The notes beneath the pieces were generated by a model, which was not told the origin of the DNA, did not search any database, and worked only from the letters and a program-made list of their open reading frames with translations. DNA of 64,000 nt from Coix lacryma-jobi var. lacryma-jobi (lineage: Eukaryota > Streptophyta > Magnoliopsida > Poales > Poaceae): the NCBI GenBank assembly GCA_009763385.1, contig CM019823.1, positions 86,129,104 to 86,193,103 on the forward strand, in the 5' to 3' direction. A program made the position numbers and the translations under genes. Shown here piece by piece: positions 11,916 to 21,196 of this stretch (its first letter is position 1; each line of letters begins with the position of its first letter).

Positions 11916-13801
11916 TTGTGTGTAGGTACCATGGCATTGGAGGCTTGATTCAATTTGTTCCATGTTGATCATTATATGATTGAGTCAAGTAATGAAGCTT
12001 AGTGCTATCCAAACCCAATGCCAAGACAAAAGAGTGAAGTCCAAGTGCTACAACGAACAAGTGCAAAAGATCAAGTTGTGGTGGTAGATTGGAATATTCG
12101 AAGGCTTGCAATCAAATTGAGTTGAAGCTTGCTTTTGGATGATCATGGGCTACTAAGGTATATCTTAGTTGATCATATTCATTTGGATGCATATGAGTTG
12201 ATTGAATTGGATATATATATGCATATGTTGCTTGCTATAAGATGATTGAATGGATTTGATGCTTAGTGATCAAAATTGAGTTAGTTTGAATGGATATGTT
12301 CATGAGACTTCTTTTAGTAAGTGATTTGAATGGATATATGTCTTGTGAGAATACTCAAACAAGTTAGCTCAAGTTTGATTCAAATTGGTAGAGTATAGCT
12401 CAATTGCTCAAAGTTGTTCAATATTGCAAAATCTGAGTGAGCTGAGAAGATAGCCATGTTTGAGTGATCAAATCTTTTTGGATTGGCTTGAAATTTGGTA
12501 CACATGCTCTACACTTATGGTATTAGTTGCTGTGCAAAATTCATAATAATTGGATAAGTGATGCTTTGGTTTTGGAGTGGATCTTGTCAACACAAGTGCA
12601 GCAGTTTTCAGCATGTAGTAGTGTGGAATGAATTGAAATCTGGTAGCAATCTAGAAAGCCAATGAAGCTCAAATTTTTATGGCTACTAGAATGTATAGTG
12701 AGGCACATCTACACCAAATTTCATGGCAATTGGATCAATATATTGTGAGATATGATTATTTCATTAAAGATGACAGAATCTGCCATATAAGTGATATTTA
12801 TTGGTTTGATCACAAGTCACTTTGATTGAAAGGCCCTCAAGTTGGAATCATGTTTATAAGTGGTTGAGGGACCTATATTTGGTTTTGAGATGAGCTAGAA
12901 GCATGACAAAGATGAGTACAAGGTCACTTGATTGTGAAGTGTATGTGGCACACAATTGGTACTCAAATTGAAGATCAAGACCAACATCAAGATGAAGATA
13001 AAAGTCAAGTTCTAGTATCAAATTCAAGATCTTTTGGAAAGAAAGAAAAGGACTCAAAGAAGGTTTCAATGTTATATCTCAAGAAGAGTTCATCATTTGG
13101 ATCAATCAAACCAAGTCAATTCAAGTAAGTATCAAGGATGATTCTTTGGAGAGAGGTCACTTCTCCCTTTTGTAGGGGCTTGCCGCCTTTGGTAGGTTAA
13201 CCAAGTATGGTACTTGGAAGGCTAATATGGAAGTGGTGATTCAAAGGATATTTGAGATGCTTAGTTGAAGCAATGAAAGGATTGACCAAGCAAAGCAAGC
13301 AACATGCAAGATAGAAAAGCAAATCATGTCAATTTAAGTGGTATTCATATGCAAGCTATGTTCAAATGAAGAAGCAAGCCAACCACAACAAGATAGTGCA
13401 CTTAATCATATGGGTGAAGATTTGTTCTATCAATTGGTATATATTGGTCTTCACCATGGACTTCACATTGCTATTTGGAGCTTAATTGGAATCAAATGAC
13501 TATCCTCTACTCCAAGATAGCAAAGGTATCAGTGTAATGTGCATGATCATATTCATCCCTTACTAGTATGCGGTTAGTGCATATAGTACATGTTCAATAG
13601 GATCATGCATAACAATTGGAAAGTTTAAATTCATTCCCTACCACTATTGCTTGTTTGATTATATGATCTAGTGGTTAGTATATGAGTTTGTTCATGAGCT
13701 AGTGAACCCAAGTACTTGATCTAGAAGATGAACTTTCAAGTGTCTAATTCAACATGAGTAAGATAACCATTGAAAAATGTGTGAAGAAGCTTACTCTAGA
13801 A
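11916..13801 (+). other. Non-coding interior of plus-strand copia element
   Basis: AT-rich sequence with many GATCAT, GAATTGGAT and TTGATT repeats and no ORF with recognisable protease, integrase or RT. It sits where pol should be. It may be the interior of a non-autonomous relative. It ends abruptly at about 13802, where minus-strand copia coding sequence begins. Confidence 0.6.
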
Positions 13802-13803
13802 CA

Positions 13804-14346
13804 AACCATCTTCCCATGTCTACAAGAATGGCAAACAAGATCCTTCTCCATGGACAACTTGGGCAATCCTCGGATTAGGCCAAGTGAACTAAGTCTTGCA
13901 AGCAAGTCGAAGCTCAGGTGACCAAGTCTCCTATGCCACTTCCAAAGATCAGAGGAGGAAGGTCCAGCCAAAAGACAACGAGAAATGCCAAATGATTCCG
14001 AGAAGTCCGCACGAAAGACTTTTCCAAAGGGCGAAATCACACAAACAAGATTGCCCTGAGGATCCAAAATGCGACTGAGATTCGGTTTAAAACGAATCTC
14101 ATAGTCGTCATCAAAGAGTTGCAAAACAGAAAGAAGGTTAAAATGCAAGTTAGAAACAAGAGCAACATCGCGCAACACAAAGTGCTCATTAACTCGCACC
14201 GACCCACGAGACAACACTTTACCTTTACTATTGTCGCCGAAGGTGATAAACTCTCTTCCGGCGACTGGACTAAGACTGGAGAACCACTTGGCGTTTCCGG
14301 TCATGTGCCTCGAACACCCGGAATTCACCAACCAAACGTTCTCCAA
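13804..14346 (-). pseudogene. Copia protease and GAG-pre-integrase domain (truncated)
   Basis: The protease motif reads WLVNSGCSRHMTG, where this family normally has D-S-G: the catalytic Asp codon is AAT (Asn), a G-to-A change on the element strand near 14324. The GAG-pre-integrase zinc site follows as HRRLGHLSFDLLARL and CHSCRHGKMV. The true frame upstream of 14346 meets a TAG (at IDV-stop-VKRLENVW). The last 19 residues encoded past 13804 are unrelated flank. Confidence 0.85.
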
Positions 14347-14362
14347 TCGTTTTACCTATACA

Positions 14363-14896
14363 TCAATAAAGAGACATAGGGTGAGCGTACGGTCCAACAC
14401 TGGGGTTAGTGAAATAGGGTGAATACCAGTGTTGGGCCGGCTGCTCAAAAGAACGGTTAGCAGAAAAACCATTCCTAGCACGTCTACGAGAAGAGCGATC
14501 ACCATGTAGAGGAAAACGTGGTTCGCTAAGGGAGGAGCGTCCATTGCGATACTCAAAACGCGGTGGTGGAAAACGCTCAACTACAAAGCCACCGCCACGG
14601 GGTCCATAACCTACAACTGCAGGCTCCCGTCGGGCACGACCTCCTCGCGGCCTAGGCCTAGGAACTTGAGGTTTCAGACCTCTAGGCCTAGCAGCACGCC
14701 TCTGAACATTTGGCACATGTACATCATGGAAAGGATGGTACATGTCTGTGTTGTTCATCTCCTTTGCACGGCGCGCCTCTCTCTTGCGCCGAAAGCAAAA
14801 CTCACTCAAGTGTCCATCTCTCCTACAGTGCTCACAATGGTACCTCACCGCTCTCAAAGAGGGTTGTTGGTAGTCACGGTAGTGGGTGTGGATCAC
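14363..14896 (-). pseudogene. Gag-Pol linker with second CCHC knuckle
   Basis: This stretch is in the same frame as the gag upstream, separated only by an amber codon at 14906-14908 (CCA TAG AAG). It has CEHCRRDGHLSEFC, then a basic Arg/Pro/Gly-rich linker (RPRGLKPQVPRPRPRGG). It ends at TGA 14363, where a one-base shift leads into the protease frame. The original was probably a continuous Gag-Pol. Confidence 0.8.
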
Positions 14897-14905
14897 TTTG
14901 CCCTT

Positions 14906-16981
14906 CTATGGCATAAGCTCCTCCTGGATGGGTGGCATGGTGTCCAGCTTGTTCTTGAGGTGGTTTGGTTTGGGAGCCCATGATTGTTTCTTGGGTGGAG
15001 CTCTCGGAGGTTCAACAAAGACCCCATCCTTGGTGTTAGGCTTGAGAGGCTCTTTGGGTGGAATCTTGGTAAGCTTGGTGGTGGAGTTGGGCTTCTCACA
15101 TGGGTTAAGACCACTCGACTCTCCAATCTTGCCAAAAGATGAAACATCGACACCCGGAGCAAAACCTACACCTGGACCTCCAGCAGCTCGCTTGAATTGG
15201 GAGATCATCATCCCGAGCTGCGGCTCACCACTAGACACCCATGACAAGATGGTCCGAAGGTATGCGTTTTCTTCCTCGGTTTGCATCTTGTCATGCTTCA
15301 CATTCGCAATCTCCATCTCCAAACCCTCACAAAGAACACACCTAGTCACACATGCGCTACCCGAGTTGGCCTCTTCAAGAGACACAATCTTGGCATTCTT
15401 CTCTGCCAACTCAGATTGCAAGCCCGCGCAGGACTTGCACGCACCCAACAGCAAGGATCTAGCCTTCAGCTCATCCACCTCTCCTACCAACACAACATAC
15501 TTGCTTCTCAAAGTGAGAAGGTCAGTCATGTGTGTGGTGCACATCTCACACTCCTCCTCATCGGTAACAACTACGGTGGACTTGGCAGATTCAAGTTCCT
15601 TTATCGTATCCTCCCACTTCTGCCTAAACTCCTTGTGCTCTCTAGCAGCACGCCTAAGCAACTTATCCTGACTAAGGAGCGCGGCAGTAAGCTTCTCGAC
15701 CTCAGCAGAAAGCTCATCGGGGTTCTGAGATACCTGGGAGGTGTCATCGTCGTCGTCGTCGTTCTGAGGAGTGTCCTCCAGCTCACCGTCGACCTCCTTG
15801 CCGAGGGCCATGGTGCAGAAGCCGTCGTCGTCGGCGAAGAAGCAGAGGCCGTTCAGCTTGTCCTCGATCCTCTTCTTCTTCTCGGACTCGTCGTCGCTTG
15901 AAGAAGCGGAGTCGTCATCCGAGTCGTCGACGTCGCTGAGCGTGGCGAAGAACGCACGCTGCTCAGCCTGAGCCTTCTCCAAGTACTTCGTCTTGATGTA
16001 CTCCTTGTTGAAGCCGCCCTTCCGCTTGTGCTTTGTGGGGACGTACTTCTCCTTGCGCTTCCCGGAGTCGTACTTGTGCCCATCATCCGCCTTGCCGAAG
16101 GTCTGCTTGTTCTTCTTTGGGCAATTGGCGATGAAGTGGTTGGGGTCGCCGCACTCAAAGCATCCTGAGCGTCCTCCTTCGCGGTGACGGTTCATGCGGT
16201 TGTTGTGGAACCGCGAGAACCGGTTGGCGAGCAAAGCCAACTCGTCATCCCCCATGAACTCTAGCTGCTCCTCTGTGACAGAAAGAAGAGAAGAGAGTGC
16301 AAAGCTTCTAGAGGGGTTAGCAGAAGAGCCAGAAACCAAAGCCATCGATGGGCCAGAAGGATTTTCATAAGAAGCCCTCGCCATGGCGTCAATCTCACTG
16401 GACTTGAGCTTACTGAAGAGCTCGTCGCACGTGAGGGTCTCATAGTTAGGTGATTCGATGATCGCCTGAACCTTGGAATCCCACACCGACTGATCGAGAG
16501 TATGCAAAAGCTTCAAAGCTCTCTCATGATCATCGAAAGGCAACAGCTCCTTGTTAGCCCTCATCCTGTTGACAATCACCTGAAAGCGAGCGAATAAACT
16601 TTCTATGCTCTCGCCAGGCATATGTCGAAAGTTCTCATACTCTCGCTTGAACGACTCGTAGAGTCGGGTTTTGACTTGAGAGGTTCCCTCATGGAAACGC
16701 ATCAGAGTAGCCCAAATCTCCCGAGCCGTTGCGAGGTGAGAAACGCGATCAAACTCACTCATGCTCAAGCATGAGAAAAGAGCATTACGGGCTCGGCTAT
16801 TGGCATCGTGCTCATCGATCTGAAGCTGAGAGACACGAGCAGCCAAGACCACGTAATCGGCAGAGTTGCAAATATCCCAGATGGAAGCACACAAACTCTG
16901 CAGATAGGCCGACATGCGTATCTTCCAATACGCATAGTTCGTCCCATCGAAAAACGGCGGTTTGCCCACGCCGCGATCCAT
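14906..16981 (-). CDS. Copia Gag, 691 codons open
   Basis: Retrotransposon capsid/nucleocapsid protein. Start ATG 16981 lies just after the PBS (MDRGVGKPPFFDGTNYAYWKI). The UBN2/gag core spans about residues 1-210 (SIWDICNSADYVV, MPGESIESLFARF). The knuckle CFECGDPNHFIANCP is near residue 272. An acidic stretch (DVDDSDDDSASSSDDESE, then DDDDDD) and a heptad-rich coiled coil follow, with a Pro-rich tail. It ends in TAG where the reading continues in frame, so the stop is probably CAG to TAG. The ORF is otherwise unbroken over 2 kb, so this copy is younger than its plus-strand neighbour. It could still make Gag if transcribed. Confidence 0.9.
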   Translation of the reverse strand: MDRGVGKPPFFDGTNYAYWKIRMSAYLQSLCASIWDICNSADYVVLAARVSQLQIDEHDANSRARNALFSCLSMSEFDRVSHLATAREIWATLMRFHEGTSQVKTRLYESFKREYENFRHMPGESIESLFARFQVIVNRMRANKELLPFDDHERALKLLHTLDQSVWDSKVQAIIESPNYETLTCDELFSKLKSSEIDAMARASYENPSGPSMALVSGSSANPSRSFALSSLLSVTEEQLEFMGDDELALLANRFSRFHNNRMNRHREGGRSGCFECGDPNHFIANCPKKNKQTFGKADDGHKYDSGKRKEKYVPTKHKRKGGFNKEYIKTKYLEKAQAEQRAFFATLSDVDDSDDDSASSSDDESEKKKRIEDKLNGLCFFADDDGFCTMALGKEVDGELEDTPQNDDDDDDTSQVSQNPDELSAEVEKLTAALLSQDKLLRRAAREHKEFRQKWEDTIKELESAKSTVVVTDEEECEMCTTHMTDLLTLRSKYVVLVGEVDELKARSLLLGACKSCAGLQSELAEKNAKIVSLEEANSGSACVTRCVLCEGLEMEIANVKHDKMQTEEENAYLRTILSWVSSGEPQLGMMISQFKRAAGGPGVGFAPGVDVSSFGKIGESSGLNPCEKPNSTTKLTKIPPKEPLKPNTKDGVFVEPPRAPPKKQSWAPKPNHLKNKLDTMPPIQEELMP

Positions 16982-17030
16982 GTCGCCTTCTGTGGATCTA
17001 GAACCGGCTAAGGTGGAAGATCCTTAACCT

Positions 17031-17044
17031 GCTCCGATACCAAT
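17031..17044 (-). promoter_or_regulatory. PBS of minus-strand copia
   Basis: On the minus strand ATTGGTATCGGAGC follows the LTR end CCTTCA, one base from the usual TGGTATCAGAGC initiator-Met PBS. Confidence 0.85.
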
Positions 17045-17454
17045 TGAAGGACCGAGAATGCAATAGCAAGGCGGCCAGATGGGGGGTGAATGGGAGCACA
17101 AAAATTTCTCTCGAAACTTTGGCCTTTTGTCCCCAAAATCTACCCCCGAAAGCTTCGATTGAAACTGTGATGCCCACGACCCTTGGAAGAGGGTGGATGA
17201 TCCCTAGGATCACAGCGAGGCACTACAAAGCGATAGCAAACCAAACGCCAAAGACACCGGCACAAGTTCGACCCTCAAAAACCAAGTCCCGAACGTAGAT
17301 AGACGGCTACGTCGAGAAACTCCTAAATACCTTGCTAACTAGTAGCAAAGATACCTAGAGAGGTTCCTTGATCAACTCTAGGGCCAAACGAGAAGTCCGG
17401 AAACCGAGCAGAGAAGCCGGGAGAGCAAACGCACCAAACCAGAACACACGGCCA

Positions 17455-17725
17455 ACTCGCGGACTGTCCGGACCTGGGATCCCGGACTGTCCGCCCCTAC
17501 TGCGGACTGTCCGCTAGGCGATGGCGGACTGTCCGCCGGTCAAAAATGCAAACACACACTGGTTCTAAAAGTCTCCTGGACAGTCCCGGACTGTCCGCGG
17601 TTTATACCGGCGGACTGTCTGCCGGTCAACCGAGACCCAATCAGCAAGGACCCGCGACCACTGGTCTGGCCAAGTCCCCGACGCGCGGACTGTCCGCGGG
17701 AGGAACGGCGGACTGTCCGCAACCT
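17455..17725. repeat. Array of (C)GGACTGTCC(G) palindromes
   Basis: Eight copies of the odd dyad GCGGACTGTCCGC or close variants (one with TCTGC) within 270 bp. Several have extended symmetry, such as GGCGGACTGTCCGCC. They lie on the transcribed side of the LTR's TATA-like box, unlike the array in the other copia LTR. Confidence 0.85.
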
Positions 17726-18509
17726 CCCAGTGAGGGCGATTTCGGTCGCCCCTCACACAACTCTTCCCAAATCCGAATCTAGACTCAATCCCACGTTCCC
17801 AAACTTGGAGAGGATGATCACGAGGTAGTTAGGAGACTATCCCCAAGAAATCATCCGCTCAAATTGATTCAATCACCGGGAAATCAAAAGGGGAGGAGTA
17901 TGAACGAAAAAGTGCCACAAAAACGAAATCAACCCGATCTACTTGTTCGTGAGGAGTTAGATGAATTCCTTCGGTCGAAATGATCTCCTCACCATAAAGA
18001 ACAAGTTGATTCAAACGGATTTTGCAAAGACGCAATAGAGAGGGAGATTGAGTGATGGGAAAATTGCGGAGAAACGAAGAACGCGAAGAACACGAACAAA
18101 ACGCGAATCAAGTCATCGATCTGCAACCGTGTGGCTACCACACGCTACAACAGTGAGATTACGGTCTCACTTCCTCAAAATCTCCAATACACAGAGGTAT
18201 GATTCTCGACGGATCTCAGTAGCTACAGCAGGGGATTGGGAGAGCAGGAAACCCTAGAAGCAAAGAGCAAATGACTGAGATAGAGTGGGAGGAGGGTGTC
18301 TCCCTCTACTTATCCTAATTCTAATTCCTACTCTACCCCTCTCTAATTACAGAGCGAACCAGCTAAACCCTAGGGTTATTCTAGACCAACTCATGGTAGG
18401 TGGTGATCCGATGGCCACGCCCGCACAACAGGTAGTGTTGCCTCGACGCAACCTCACCGATCGCCGCCACGTGCCACCACCGCTCTGCTTGTCCTTTTCC
18501 CGGATGTCG

Positions 18510-18785
18510 CACCCCCGGTTTTGTGGCCCAAACCGGGAAACCAGCCTTCACAGCCAACCCCCGGTTTTGAGGCCCAAACCAGGAAACCAGCCGTTCATCG
18601 CCTTTGTTTTGTGGCCCAAACTCAGAAACCCGCAGCACCCAGGTTTTGAGGCCCAAACCTGGAAACCCTCCTCAGCCCGAGTTTTGTGGCCCAAACTCGG
18701 AAACCATCAGCGCCCAGGTTTTGAGGCTCAAACCTGGAAACCGTCCACTCGGTGGTTTTTCTGTGGCTCAACCACCAAACCGAGC
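18510..18785. repeat. Seven tandem dyad repeats with covarying arms in LTR U3
   Basis: Units of about 35-45 bp share a loop TG(T/A)GGCCC between inverted arms, followed by GGAAACC. Perfect arm pairs are CCCGGTTT/AAACCGGG, CCAGGTTT/AAACCTGG (twice), CCGAGTTT/AAACTCGG and GGTGGTT/AACCACC. Two units are imperfect. The paired arms change together. Confidence 0.85.
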
Positions 18786-19129
18786 CGTAGAGGGGATGCA
18801 CCGCCAGTGCACCCCGTCCACCGACACGTGTCCCCAGGTCCTCGACCCGAGCAACACCGTGACCGCAAGTCTTCACTCGTCGTTGTCCTAGGCTGTCAGC
18901 CACCACAGCTGATCCTCAGGCCACCAGTCCCTCAGTCCAAGCCTCACGTCCGCCCTTCGCCACTCTCGGTCCCTCGGCACGGCACGTCTCTACTTGACCT
19001 TCACCTTGCCTTTGATCACTGTATCCGTGCTCGACACCTGCACAACACAAGCGAAAGAACATGCGCATCATCCCAGTTGACAATCACTCATCACTCAGAG
19101 ACTCGGCATACACCCATGTATCCGCACCT

Positions 19130-21060
19130 ATGAAGCGGCCCGCCACCACAGAACCGAAGGCCCCACCTCCAAAGAAGAAGGCTGCTGCATCAGGAAAAAA
19201 AGCCCAGGAGAAATTAGCTTATGAATAGACTGATAAGGAGTTAGAAATTTCGGTGAAAAAAGATGTGCGAAATTTTTTAAAGGAATCAAAGGCCGCTGTT
19301 AAAGCGAAGAGAAACCCAGAGAAGCCTTACCTCTTGTTAAACCCACAGGAGTTAAGGAAAATGGTGGACCAACATGGTATCAAGATGCGTGAAGCCCGAA
19401 AGGCTCCGCGAAAATCAGACTATGAACGCTCTCTAATTAAGTCTGCAAAAGAACAACAATCCAGCAAGAAGAAAGTGGGAAAGGGTGTTCCACAGCTCGG
19501 GGAAACATCAAGACCTTTGTCCCCATTATTTGTGGAAAATTAGTATGGTTCAAACATGGGTAGAGTACAGAGGAAATCTGGAGAGACCAGTAGTTTGTCT
19601 GAGATGGAATCAATGGAAAAAAATTTCATTGACAGCGGTCTCCCGTACAACACGATTGCCAATATTGCTACTGGGCTGGAGTTTCCACGAGCGAAAGTAG
19701 TTGATGAATGGAGGAGAAATTTTCCACCAGGCAGGAGTCTAATAAACACCAATCACTTACATGTACTTGGTACACAGATGTTTGCAATCAACAATTGGTG
19801 CATGGAGGCTTCTAAAGACGGTGATATCAATTGGATTTCTATCCGAATTCGGAACCATCACTACTGCCGTGGCGATGACCTGATCTTAGTCCAGATGGAG
19901 GAATTACACCAGCTATGTCATATGGACGCATTGGACAAATCGCTCCTTAGCTACTATTGTTTGTAAGTGTTTCTTTTATAGTTTTCATTGAACTCTCTAG
20001 TATGTGTATATAGTACGTACTACCGACTCGACTCGATATTTTGCAGGTATCAGATGACTCAGCTCAGAGATAAACATGACAATTTTGTTGGGTTTGTTGA
20101 TCCATATGTTCTTTTCAAGGCTCCAAACCCTTCAGCGACTTGGAGCGATGAGTCGTGTACGAATCTCATGAGGTTCTTCGTGAACCAAAAAGATAGAGAA
20201 AGAATAATCTTTCCATATAACTTTAAGTGCGTGAGACATATATAGTTAATAATAAGTATGTGCACATTTTATTTTACTTAACCCTAATAATATATATATA
20301 TGAATCATGTGTATGAACAGCTATCACTGGATACTGATGGTCATCGATCTCAAACACAGCAATGTGTTAATCTATGACTCGTTGAGCAAACCGCAAGAAG
20401 ATTACCAAGATATGATAGACATCCTCCAAAGGTAATTTTTCGATCCCAAACTTGCATGCTTAAAGTATAGACTAAGCTTGTATATATGTATACTAATTAA
20501 ATAATGATCCAACTATTAATGTTTCATTGGTCGGATTAGGGTTTGGGAAAAATTCATTGCTCGGGAACATATGAGTCAGTGTAAGGCCCCACTTACAATA
20601 AAGCCACGACTACGAGTAAGTTTACACCTTCGTCAATGTACGTGTATCTTTATTATATCATGTCATATATCATATCTCTATTATGAGATGAATCTTTTCA
20701 TTCTACAGTAGATTTTAAGACAAAAACAGGGTACCAACTTATGCGGATTCTATGTTTGCGAGTATATGATGATAGAATTAAATAGAATTCCTGAAGAAAT
20801 CATCAAAGTACCTAACATGTTTCTTTTCATTTTTTTAGACTTAATATTGATAATATAGATATAACTAATATCTTCTTTAATTCCAATTGAAGACTGACTG
20901 GTTGAAGCAAAAAGTGATGCTACAAGGCCGATTGAAAGCAATACAAGAGACAATAGCAGGATTTCTTCGAGAATAAGTCATAAATCCAAACGGCGAGTTC
21001 TACTATAATACCAACGAGTCGTTGATTCCAAACAATGATAATCATTTGTATGCCCTGTAG
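19130..21060 (+). pseudogene. CACTA-encoded Ulp1-like cysteine protease (C48), multi-exon
   Basis: A SUMO-protease-like protein carried by plant CACTA elements; substrate unknown. A basic N-terminus (KRPATTEPKAPPPKKK) is followed by the TNP2-associated region to 19960. Splicing donor GT at 19961 to acceptor AG at 20046, and similar junctions near 20228/20320, 20432/20539 and 20617/20708, restore the C48 domain. Catalytic residues are visible: His in YHWILMVIDL (20321 on), Asp in LIYDSLSKP, Cys in GTNLCGFYVCEY (about 20730-20765). In-frame TAG codons at 19226 and 19541 and a break near 20975 disable it. Confidence 0.8.
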
Positions 21061-21196
21061 ATCTTTAGATGGAGTACAACTTGTAATAGGTTTACAGTAC
21101 TAACTTTGGAGTACAACTTGTGTAGATAGATATTTGGACAACTTCTATATGTATATTGCTTGTAATTTTATGTACATATATTTATATATATATATA

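Larger units (their letters stand above)
7595..13801 (+). mobile_element. Ty1/copia SIRE/Maximus-like element, plus strand, 3' truncated
   Basis: Begins with an LTR (TGAAAGGTCC...CCTTCA), followed by an initiator-Met PBS, a gag of SIRE/Maximus type with three zinc knuckles, and about 1.9 kb without pol. The sequence left of 7595 is ATATG, the candidate target duplication; the matching right copy is not present because the element stops at about 13801 against an opposite-strand copia fragment. Lack of pol could mean a non-autonomous derivative or deletion. Confidence 0.82.
13802..19129 (-). mobile_element. Ty1/copia SIRE-like element, minus strand, truncated in pol
   Basis: Reading leftwards: LTR (19129-17045), PBS, gag, protease, GAG-pre-integrase, then a break after the CHSC-RHGKMV motif at about 13804. 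Integrase, RT and the second LTR are absent. It is a different family from the adjacent plus-strand copia, with a different LTR and a single-knuckle gag plus a second CCHC motif. Right boundary with the CACTA element is placed where CACTA coding sequence begins; the exact LTR start is not certain. Confidence 0.82.
17045..19129 (-). repeat. LTR of minus-strand SIRE-like copia
   Basis: About 2.1 kb. The 3' end (plus TGAAGGACC at 17045) is fixed by the PBS. Reading in element direction: U3 with seven dyad repeats (18785-18510), a TATA-like ATAAGTAGAGGG near 18310-18299, then R/U5 with eight GGACTGTCC palindromes (17725-17455). The 5' terminus near 19129 is inferred from the onset of CACTA coding sequence. 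Confidence 0.75.

Noticed and set aside
13756..13913. Plus-strand ATG reading MSKITIEKCVKKLTLEQ
   Set aside because: The frame crosses the copia-copia junction and stops soon after; it is chance coding.
14886..16187. Long plus-strand ORFs (up to 261 codons) opposite the copia gag
   Set aside because: They are shadows of the minus-strand gag, which has recognised gag and zinc-knuckle motifs.
18285..19133. 282-codon plus-strand ORF
   Set aside because: It runs along the antisense strand of the copia LTR and through its tandem dyad repeats; the repetitive RPKPGN/QTWKP translation reflects those DNA repeats.
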